Shown: piece by piece, positions 6,228-11,747 of the stretch | Position numbering within the stretch: position 1 is the stretch's first letter | Layout of the letters: the number at the start of each line of letters is the position of its first letter | Assembly: GCA_036759185.1 (NCBI GenBank) | Contig: DAIOVD010000132.1 | Coordinates: 1 to 11,747 of the forward strand | From: CAMDMI01 sp036759185 | Lineage (GTDB): Bacteria > Bacteroidota > Bacteroidia > Cytophagales > Flexibacteraceae | Length of the DNA: 11,747 nt | Direction: 5' to 3' | Translations under genes and position numbers: made by a program | Notes under the pieces: generated by a model | What the model was told of the DNA's origin: nothing | Seen by the model: only the letters and a program-made list of their open reading frames with translations | The model's database searches: none

Positions 6228-8489
6228 ATGTTTCAACGACTTATTTTCCTGTCGGTTCTCTGCCTGTTTTCAGAGGCGACTTCTTCACTTGCCCAGGCTC
6301 CTAAAAAAGTCATGGCTCCAAAATCCGTATCCAAACTTCCTGCCAAGGGTTCGGTTGATTTTAAGGTCGATTCGGTCCTGAAGCTGATGACTTTGGATGA
6401 GAAGATCGGACAGCTCAATCTGCTCACCAGTGATATGGATCAGACAGGAGCTTCGATGCGCCCTCAGTACAAAGAGGACATCCGCAAAGGGTATGTGGGT
6501 GCCGTGTTTAATGCATATGGAGTTGATTATGTGCGGAAACTACAGAAAATGGCGATGGAAGAAACCCGTCTTAAGATCCCGCTGATTTTTGGATACGATG
6601 TCATCCACGGTCACCGCACCATCTTCCCAAGCCCTCTGGGCGAATCCTGTTCCTGGGACCTGGAAGCCATGGAAACATCGGCCCGCATTGCGGCACTGGA
6701 AGCAGCAAGCATGGGGTTGGACTGGACATTTGCCCCAATGGTAGACATAGCCCGTGACCCTCGCTGGGGACGTGTTATGGAAGGGGCAGGTGAAGATACA
6801 TATTTAGGAAGCCTCATTGCAAAAGCCAGGGTGAAAGGATTTCAGGGTTCCAGTTTGTCCGATCCTACCCGGGTGATGGCATGTGCCAAACATTATGCAG
6901 CATATGGAGCCGCCCAGGCCGGACGGGATTACAGCACCGTCGATATGTCGGACCGCACCCTTCGTGATATTTATCTGCCGCCTTTTAAAGCCGCATCGGA
7001 TGCCGGAGCCGCTACATTCATGACCAGCTTCAATGAACTGAATGGAATTCCGGCCACCGCCAATAAGTATCTGATGGATGAAATTTTACGGAAGGAGTGG
7101 GGATTCAAAGGATTTGTGGTCACTGATTACACTGCCATCTGGGAATTACTTTTCCATGGCATCGCAGCCGATTCGGTGGAAGCGGTGAAAAAATCCATTC
7201 TTGCAGGTGTGGATATGGACATGCAGGCCAGTATGTATACCCACCGGCTTCCGGGTCTGGTCAAAAGCGGAGCGGTTCCGGTTTCGGTGATTGATGAATC
7301 TGTACGTCGGGTACTCCGTAAAAAGTTTGAGCTGGGTTTGTTTGCCAATCCATACATCCGGATGGATGCAGAACGGGAAAAGAAAAATGTGCTGACTGCG
7401 GCCCACCTGAATATGGCCCGTCAGATTGCCGCAAAGTCGATGGTTCTGTTGAAAAACGATCACAACACACTGCCTCTGAAACTGACGGCGCAGAAAATTG
7501 CTCTTGTCGGACCTTTGGCCGATGCTGCCCGTGATATGATGGGTGCCTGGTCTGCCGCAGGTGATGGAGACAGGAATGTGACGCTTCTCACCGGATTGAA
7601 AGGCTCACTGACCTCCAGTCAGGTAGAGTACAAAAAGGGATGCGAAATCAACGATACCGTCCGTTCGGGATTTGCTGAAGCGCTGACTGCTTGTGCCAAT
7701 TCTGACATTGTGATTTGTGCCATGGGCGAAGGTGCCTGGCAGTCGGGTGAGGCAGCCAGCCGCTCGGATATTAAACTTCCGGGTGTTCAGGAAGCCTTCC
7801 TGGCAGAAGTGAAAAAGCTGGGCAAACCTGTTGTATTGGTTCTGTTTAATGGACGTCCGCTTGATCTCACCAATGTTCTTCCAAATGCAGATGCGATTCT
7901 GGAGGCTTGGTATCCCGGCTCAATGGCGGGCTGGGCTGTGACCGATGTACTGGCTGGTGTGGTGAATCCATCTGCCAAAATCACAATGACCTTTCCGAGA
8001 AATGTGGGTCAGGTGCCGATTTTTTACAATATGAAAAACACGGGTCGCCCTTATGATGCCAACAATAAATACACCAGCAAGTATCTCGATGTACGCAACG
8101 ATCCTTTGTTTGCGTTTGGTTATGGATTGAGCTACAGTACGTTTGTGTATTCCAGTCCGAAATTATCCACTCACAGCATCGGGATGAAAGATACCCTGAA
8201 AGTGACAGTGAACGTAAAAAATACCTCAACCCGCCATGGAGAGGAAATTGTGCAGTTGTATGTTCAGGATATGGCAGGTTCTGTGACCCGTCCGGTGAAT
8301 GAATTAAAGGGATTTCAGAAAGTGCTGATCAATGCTGGCGAAACAAAAACTCTGGTCTTCAAGTTGACTTCAAACGATCTGAAATTTTACAATCAGGACA
8401 TGAATTTTGCGGCTGAGAAAGGTTTGTTCACTGTCCGCGTCGGAGGCAGTTCGGATGCAACACAGAGTGATGAGTTTGAACTGAGGTAG
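6228..8489 (+). CDS. bglX: Periplasmic GH3 beta-glucosidase, BglX type
   Basis: The 753-residue product is close to E. coli BglX (765). It hydrolyses terminal beta-linked glucose (or related sugars) from oligosaccharides. Residues 1-24 are a signal peptide (MFQRLIFLSVLCLF... cleaved after SLAQA), so the enzyme is periplasmic or exported. The GH3 N-terminal barrel contains LTLDEKIGQL-like 'MTLDEKIGQLNL', 'KHYAAYGAAQAGRDY' and 'GFVVTDYTAIWEL' with nucleophile Asp300. The GH3 C-terminal domain contains 'GEGAWQSGEAASRSDIKLP' with acid/base Glu508. A fibronectin-like domain ends the protein ('VQLYVQDMAGSVTRPVNELKGF'). I chose ATG 6228 because it starts the signal peptide; an upstream in-frame TTG (6075) would add 51 unlikely residues. 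It appears monocistronic, with a terminator at 8582-8614. There is no neighbouring SusC/SusD pair, so it is not in a visible polysaccharide-utilisation locus. Confidence 0.93.
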   Translation: MFQRLIFLSVLCLFSEATSSLAQAPKKVMAPKSVSKLPAKGSVDFKVDSVLKLMTLDEKIGQLNLLTSDMDQTGASMRPQYKEDIRKGYVGAVFNAYGVDYVRKLQKMAMEETRLKIPLIFGYDVIHGHRTIFPSPLGESCSWDLEAMETSARIAALEAASMGLDWTFAPMVDIARDPRWGRVMEGAGEDTYLGSLIAKARVKGFQGSSLSDPTRVMACAKHYAAYGAAQAGRDYSTVDMSDRTLRDIYLPPFKAASDAGAATFMTSFNELNGIPATANKYLMDEILRKEWGFKGFVVTDYTAIWELLFHGIAADSVEAVKKSILAGVDMDMQASMYTHRLPGLVKSGAVPVSVIDESVRRVLRKKFELGLFANPYIRMDAEREKKNVLTAAHLNMARQIAAKSMVLLKNDHNTLPLKLTAQKIALVGPLADAARDMMGAWSAAGDGDRNVTLLTGLKGSLTSSQVEYKKGCEINDTVRSGFAEALTACANSDIVICAMGEGAWQSGEAASRSDIKLPGVQEAFLAEVKKLGKPVVLVLFNGRPLDLTNVLPNADAILEAWYPGSMAGWAVTDVLAGVVNPSAKITMTFPRNVGQVPIFYNMKNTGRPYDANNKYTSKYLDVRNDPLFAFGYGLSYSTFVYSSPKLSTHSIGMKDTLKVTVNVKNTSTRHGEEIVQLYVQDMAGSVTRPVNELKGFQKVLINAGETKTLVFKLTSNDLKFYNQDMNFAAEKGLFTVRVGGSSDATQSDEFELR

Positions 8490-8493
8490 TGTT

Positions 8494-8572
8494 AGTTCAA
8501 AGTTCAAAGTTTTTAGTTCAAAAGTTTGAGTGTCAGTGGTTAAGAGTTAAGAATGAAAAGTTAAGAATGAAA
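8494..8572 (+). repeat. Short AT-rich tandem repeats behind the GH3 gene
   Basis: Two kinds are seen. The 7-mer AGTTCAA occurs at 8494-8500, 8501-8507 and 8515-8521, with degenerate relatives between and after. The 14-mer AGTTAAGAATGAAA occurs twice in exact tandem (8545-8558, 8559-8572), with a partial copy ahead of it. The block lies between the GH3 stop and its terminator and has no open frame of note. Confidence 0.85.
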
Positions 8573-8581
8573 TAATATTTG

Positions 8582-8614
8582 GTGGGCTGGGAGTGAATTC
8601 CAGCCCACTTTTTT
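8582..8614 (+). terminator. Rho-independent terminator after the GH3 gene
   Basis: GTGGGCTGG (8582-8590) pairs perfectly with CCAGCCCAC (8600-8608) around a 9-base loop, followed by six T (8609-8614). It lies between the convergent GH3 and M48 genes. On the minus strand the hairpin is followed only by AAATATTATTT, so it would stop the M48 operon less well, if at all. Confidence 0.85.
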
Positions 8615-8662
8615 GAAGTTCTCAGGCGGACAACTTTCCAATCTTTTTGGTCGAAATGAGAA

Positions 8663-9493
8663 TTACTGAATTTCCTCCGAAACCCTTGCTTTCAAACTCT
8701 TCCATTCCTCTTCTGTGAGAACAGGATTTGACTCAAATGTCTGATCACCGATCTGTTCCAGGATTTCTTTTGAACGCACATCGGAATCAGGATGTGTGCT
8801 GACGGAGAAAATTCCAGAAGGATCTTCGTCCTTTCCTTTTGGCATCCGGGCAAGAAAACGGGCGAAAGGCTTTGGGTCAATTCCAGCCTTGGTTAGATAC
8901 AGAACTGAAGTCTGGTCGGCTTCTGTTTCCAGTGAACGGTCATAGGCTGCCGACGACAAAACACGGACGGTTTCTTTCAGAAATTCACTGTTGTGCTGGC
9001 TGCCAGTTGTGGCCGAAACCAGTACCGAAAGTCCGAGTTCTTTGGCGAGTTTTTTCATCACGTGCTTTCGCTCGATATGAGCAATTTCATGTCCCAGGAC
9101 ACCCGCCAGTTCGGCTTCATTCCGGCAATCGTTTATTAATCCGGAGAAAACAATAAGGTGTCCGTCTGGCAAGGCAAAAGCATTGATTTCATCTTGTTCC
9201 AGGAGATGGATTTTCACATGGTTCGGATCAATTCCAGAAACCGATGCCATCCGGTCTGTCAGTTTTTTCAGAGCCCGGACCGGCTCTTTGCTTTTGATCT
9301 CATGACTTGTGTTGCGGATTAGTTCCCATGACAATGCGCCAATTTTCTCTTCGGTTTTCCGGCTCACAGTTTCTATCTGAAACAGATGCAGCCAGTCAAT
9401 CTGACGGAGCCCAAACAAGGTGGCGAAGAAAAGCCCTGCGAGTACCAGAAACTGGAAAAAAATTTTTACGATGGAAGCTGAGTTGGAGGGCAT
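8663..9493 (-). CDS. Membrane-anchored M48 family metalloprotease
   Basis: A 276-residue zinc protease. Residues ~9-29 form one membrane segment (or uncleaved signal anchor). The peptidase domain shows 'LPDGHLIVFSGLI', the zinc motif HEIAH (135-139) within 'GVLGHEIAHIERKH', and the third ligand in 'ETEADQ' (189-194). The motif 'STHPDSDVR' near the C-terminus is typical of the BepA/YcaL/Oma1-like branch. Such enzymes act in envelope quality control, degrading misfolded membrane or outer-membrane proteins; this particular substrate is unknown. It has no TPR repeats, unlike BepA. It is the last gene of a four-gene operon and its start overlaps the preceding gene by 28 bases, which implies translational coupling. 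No other Met lies ahead of the membrane segment, which supports this start. Confidence 0.88.
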   Translation of the reverse strand: MPSNSASIVKIFFQFLVLAGLFFATLFGLRQIDWLHLFQIETVSRKTEEKIGALSWELIRNTSHEIKSKEPVRALKKLTDRMASVSGIDPNHVKIHLLEQDEINAFALPDGHLIVFSGLINDCRNEAELAGVLGHEIAHIERKHVMKKLAKELGLSVLVSATTGSQHNSEFLKETVRVLSSAAYDRSLETEADQTSVLYLTKAGIDPKPFARFLARMPKGKDEDPSGIFSVSTHPDSDVRSKEILEQIGDQTFESNPVLTEEEWKSLKARVSEEIQ

Positions 9494-9897
9494 ATGAGAT
9501 CAGTTAAAACTCCAAAAAAGAACCATTTTACATGTATGCCTTTCCTTGTCTGAATGGCTGCGTAAATAGTGGAGCCAAAGTCCAGAAGGTTGAAGATAAG
9601 TGCGGTTATCAAATACGCAATGTATCCGGAGGTAACTTCTTCCCCTCTGAAAATGATGGAAACCGTCCACCAGAATCCTGTACTGTTGATGAACAGCAAA
9701 GAAAACTGAGAAAGAAGTGTCTGCGTGCAGTGCCAGCGGACAAAGTAGCCCGCTTTTCGATTGCCAAAATAGAAAATGAGAGAAGCAATCAGGTTTACGA
9801 TGGGGAGAGGAAGACCGGCCATGATAAACACAAGTGACATCAAATAACTGTTGGATGCTTTTTCAGCGTCCTGCTCGCCAATGGGGTGGATGTGCAT
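9466..9897 (-). CDS. DUF4870-like small membrane protein
   Basis: A 143-residue protein with about three to four hydrophobic segments (residues ~20-45, 60-80, 90-118, 122-135). The pattern 'GNRKAGYFVRWHCTQTLLSQ' followed by 'FWWTVSIIF' and 'YIAYLITALIFNLLDFGSTIYAAIQTRKG' matches the DUF4870-type family common in Bacteroidota; function is unknown. It starts nine bases after the DUF2752 stop and overlaps the M48 gene by 28 bases. The tight layout suggests that its product works with, or is controlled by, the protease. Confidence 0.75.
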   Translation of the reverse strand: MHIHPIGEQDAEKASNSYLMSLVFIMAGLPLPIVNLIASLIFYFGNRKAGYFVRWHCTQTLLSQFSLLFINSTGFWWTVSIIFRGEEVTSGYIAYLITALIFNLLDFGSTIYAAIQTRKGIHVKWFFFGVLTDLICPPTQLPS

Positions 9898-9906
9898 TAG
9901 GAAGGG

Positions 9907-10320
9907 TCAGTTGTTTTTTACAATGTTCCAGATCCAGTTGGCCACTAACAGAGCAATCAAAGGAATGGAAACTACGCGTTTCTGTAGTGTTTTTTCAGTC
10001 AGAGTATAGAACCGGAAAAGACTGTCACTTCGAACGAAAAGATCCCGGAGAATCCAGATTGGCACAATTAGTAGGAAAGCAAAGAGCAGAAATCCAAGTG
10101 GATTCCAGAAAAGGGCTTCCTGCCAATGGCCTTGTAAGAGTGTCATCAAGGACCTTGTCGATCCACAGGCCGGACAAGGAAGTCCGGTTGTGGATTTGAA
10201 AAGACAAGGGCTGAAATCATTGGCTGTTGAAAAGGTGGTAAAGGCAAATGAGTAACCAAGCCATCCAAGTGCGGCCGCCGAAAGGAGAGCCAGCAAAATG
10301 TACAATTGGTTTCTGCCCAT
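9907..10320 (-). CDS. DUF2752 family membrane protein
   Basis: A 137-residue protein. Residues ~5-25, 70-92 and 118-133 are hydrophobic. The family signature 'CLFKSTTGLPCPACGSTRS' (Cys39, Cys49, Cys52) is complete, followed by 'ALFWNPLGFLLF'. The cysteines suggest a metal or redox site, but the family's function is not established. I chose ATG 10320, seven bases after the TM2 stop, because the hydrophobic N-terminus follows directly. An ATG at 10377 would overlap the TM2 gene by 50 bases and add a polar 19-residue stretch. TM2 and DUF2752 genes are often neighbours in this phylum. Confidence 0.8.
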   Translation of the reverse strand: MGRNQLYILLALLSAAALGWLGYSFAFTTFSTANDFSPCLFKSTTGLPCPACGSTRSLMTLLQGHWQEALFWNPLGFLLFAFLLIVPIWILRDLFVRSDSLFRFYTLTEKTLQKRVVSIPLIALLVANWIWNIVKNN

Positions 10321-10327
10321 CACCAGC

Positions 10328-10666
10328 TTAGTACAACATGGTCTGAAGTTTTGCCAGGTTTTTTTCGCGGGTGGCATCCATAATCAGGAACCAATCAACC
10401 AAAGCCCAGATGCCCAGCCCTCCGCAGGTGAGGAGTTTTCCGATGCCAAGACCAGTATCACCAATCATAAAACGGTCGATTCCAAGACTTCCTGCAAGAA
10501 TGGACACAATGATGGAGGTGGTGGGATCTTTGAATTGCAGAGTCTGAATAACGGCCCACTTGCTGTCGTCCAGAGACAGTAGTCGTTCCCGGATCATTTG
10601 AAGCTGATGGCTTTCAAAAAATTTGCCGTTTGCCAGAATGAACATGTCGACTTTATTCGCTTCCAT
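10328..10666 (-). CDS. TM2 domain-containing membrane protein
   Basis: A 112-residue protein. Residues 1-45 are polar and probably cytoplasmic. Two membrane helices follow (about 51-66 and 77-97) joined by the TM2 hallmark 'GSLGIDRFMIGDTGLGIGKL', ending in 'GIWALVDWFLIM'. TM2 domains occur across life without one defined biochemical role. This is the first gene of the minus-strand operon with DUF2752, DUF4870-like and M48 genes, so the operon promoter should lie in 10667-10760. No exact TAnnTTTG is seen there; the closest on the minus strand is a partial TAGCATTTC. The start at ATG 10666 gives the usual family N-terminus. Confidence 0.85.
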   Translation of the reverse strand: MEANKVDMFILANGKFFESHQLQMIRERLLSLDDSKWAVIQTLQFKDPTTSIIVSILAGSLGIDRFMIGDTGLGIGKLLTCGGLGIWALVDWFLIMDATREKNLAKLQTMLY

Positions 10667-11142
10667 TGTTGTATAAAATTGAGGAGAGGATGATTTGAAA
10701 TGCTAGAAAAAACAATAATAGCGGAAAACGTGACTTCGGTCAGATAAAATTTCAACTCCACCGATGAATGGCATTAACCGATGATGAAATGGGGATTGGC
10801 CTCATAAGTGGAAAATGGCAGGTACACAACAATTATAAAATGAAGACCGTTGGCAGAATTAGGTTTTCCCAGCTGTCTTATTTGCCAGGTCTTCACTGCC
10901 AGGCACCAGGAAATAACTTGCTTTGGGCAATCCGCATCCTTGCTGGTGGGTAGATTGATAAAGTTTAAATTGATACGTGAACAGGGAGATTCGGATGTGC
11001 CTGACTTTAATGGATTGTAACCCTGGAAAACAATCCCATAACCACCTGGATTGTGACTTGCTGATAGCAAGAGCCAAAGGAATCAGATTTATTTTTTTTC
11101 ATTATTTTTAAACCCTCATTTCAAATCGTTCGTCTACCTATA
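10667..11142. other. 476-bp divergent intergenic region without a supported gene
   Basis: It lies between the TM2 gene (minus) and the secreted-protein gene (plus) and must hold both promoters. I see short frames on both strands but none with family signatures or plausible starts. Small structures present are a perfect hairpin CTTGCT-GAT-AGCAAG (11057-11071), a 7-bp inverted repeat (11012-11018 with 11030-11036) and an 8-mer TGGATTGT repeated at 11011 and 11047. An AT-rich stretch (about 11085-11110) precedes the plus-strand gene, with TACCTATA just before its ATG as a possible weak -7 element. Confidence 0.6.
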
Positions 11143-11747
11143 ATGCGCAACACCCTATTACTCCTACTCAGCTTTTCACTTTTTGGTCCCGGGATGCTCT
11201 TTGGACAAACCTATGCTAAATTTAACGGCACTCAAGTTACCAATTTTGCTTCGGCCTCGCCAAAACGGTACCAGCTCCTCTATTTGCCCTCTGACATTGA
11301 AAATGCACCGACCACAAACGTCAAAGCCATCTATTTCAGAATAAATGGCTTTCCAGCGTCTACCATCATCACAAATTTTCAGGTTAAATTGGGATGTATT
11401 TCGGCTACTACATTTCCTGGAAACGGAACAACTTTATTTACCAACTTAACCCCGGTAATAAATAAGGCAACCTATACCACACCTACCAACGGCAGCGAGT
11501 TTTACTTACCGATTGAACCCGCTTTTACCTATCAGACAGGAAAAACCCTTGTGGTGGAAGTTAGTTACAGTTCCGGAACGCCCAATTTGCCGGTACGGTA
11601 CTCTTCAGGCCCAACCGCTCCGAACAATAAGCGACTGGACGCAAGTTCTTCAAATCCAAATATTGGAAATCCTTCACAGGTCTGGCTTGATTTTGCTTTT
11701 GACCCCGGTTTTGACGAACAACCACCTGTGAATGATTTATGTACCAA
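11143..11747 (+). CDS. Secreted protein, N-terminal part (cut by window end)
   Basis: ATG 11143 opens a frame with no stop to the end of the window: 201 codons. Residues 1-22 form a signal peptide (MRNTLLLLLSFSLFGPGMLF, cleaved after GQ). The mature part is beta-rich, with 'RYQLLYLPSDIEN', 'VKAIYFRINGFPAS', 'FQVKLGCISATTFP', 'GKTLVVEVSYSS' and 'QVWLDFAFDPGF'. This pattern resembles the jelly-roll-like N-terminal module found in large Bacteroidota surface proteins. The final residues 'PPVNDLCT' match the beginning of the 'NDxCxNA' module that often follows in T9SS cargo proteins. I expect a long protein with a C-terminal sorting domain beyond the window. No enzymatic motif is visible in this part. 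Confidence 0.75.
   Translation, partial: MRNTLLLLLSFSLFGPGMLFGQTYAKFNGTQVTNFASASPKRYQLLYLPSDIENAPTTNVKAIYFRINGFPASTIITNFQVKLGCISATTFPGNGTTLFTNLTPVINKATYTTPTNGSEFYLPIEPAFTYQTGKTLVVEVSYSSGTPNLPVRYSSGPTAPNNKRLDASSSNPNIGNPSQVWLDFAFDPGFDEQPPVNDLCT

Noticed and set aside
10774..11070. 98-codon minus-strand frame beginning 'MLSASHNPGGYGI', reminiscent of the phosphoserine loop of phosphohexomutases.
   Set aside because: The resemblance stops after about a dozen residues, no other mutase motif follows, and the frame overlaps other equally open frames. I take it as chance.
11012..11071. Two small hairpins considered as a terminator or small RNA.
   Set aside because: Neither has a T run directly after it and there is no gene upstream on the plus strand that would need one.
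1..11747. tRNA, rRNA, CRISPR array, transposase or integrase genes.
   Set aside because: None was recognised on either strand by reading; no regularly spaced repeats of CRISPR type and no recombinase motifs are present.

Overview
The window looks like a Bacteroidota chromosome segment, probably from the Chitinophagia/Sphingobacteriia/Saprospiria side of the phylum. The evidence is a secreted protein with a type IX secretion (T9SS) type A-like C-terminal sorting domain, a second secreted protein that reaches a Bacteroidota-type 'PPVNDLCTN' motif at the window edge, promoter motifs of the TAnnTTTG class close to start codons, little Shine-Dalgarno signal, and a Uma2 gene plus a TM2/DUF2752/DUF4870/M48 cluster of a kind common in this phylum. 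The genus cannot be told from the sequence.

Layout. Bases 1-54 may be the 3' end of an upstream gene. 176-1513 (+) encodes a secreted, propeller-like T9SS cargo protein, closed by a strong terminator at 1547-1588. 1652-4642 (+) encodes a YdiJ-type FAD/Fe-S D-2-hydroxy-acid dehydrogenase of 996 residues, carrying what looks like an in-frame palindromic insertion near 2191-2280. Right after it lies a small toxin-antitoxin locus: an intact antitoxin-like gene (4727-4951) and a YoeB-family toxin gene (4948-5204) broken by a missing base in an A5 run. This locus is bracketed by two identical 83-bp direct repeats (4548-4630 and 5223-5305). The first copy is the coding 3' end of the dehydrogenase gene, so the locus looks like a cassette that duplicated the end of its target gene. 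5400-6020 (-) is a Uma2-family nuclease-like gene. 6228-8489 (+) is a periplasmic GH3 beta-glucosidase of the BglX type, followed by short tandem repeats and a terminator at 8582-8614.

8663-10666 (-) is a compact four-gene operon, transcribed right to left: TM2-domain protein, DUF2752 protein, DUF4870-like membrane protein, M48 metalloprotease. Spacings are 7 nt, 9 nt and a 28-nt overlap. It encodes three small membrane proteins and a membrane-anchored protease, which suggests an envelope function, but the substrate is unknown. After a 476-bp gap with no supportable gene, a second secreted protein starts at 11143 (+) and runs off the end.

Most genes are ordinary housekeeping or envelope functions. 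The part most worth a second look is 4548-5305: a decayed TA cassette between perfect direct repeats that keeps the host gene's end translatable in both arrangements.
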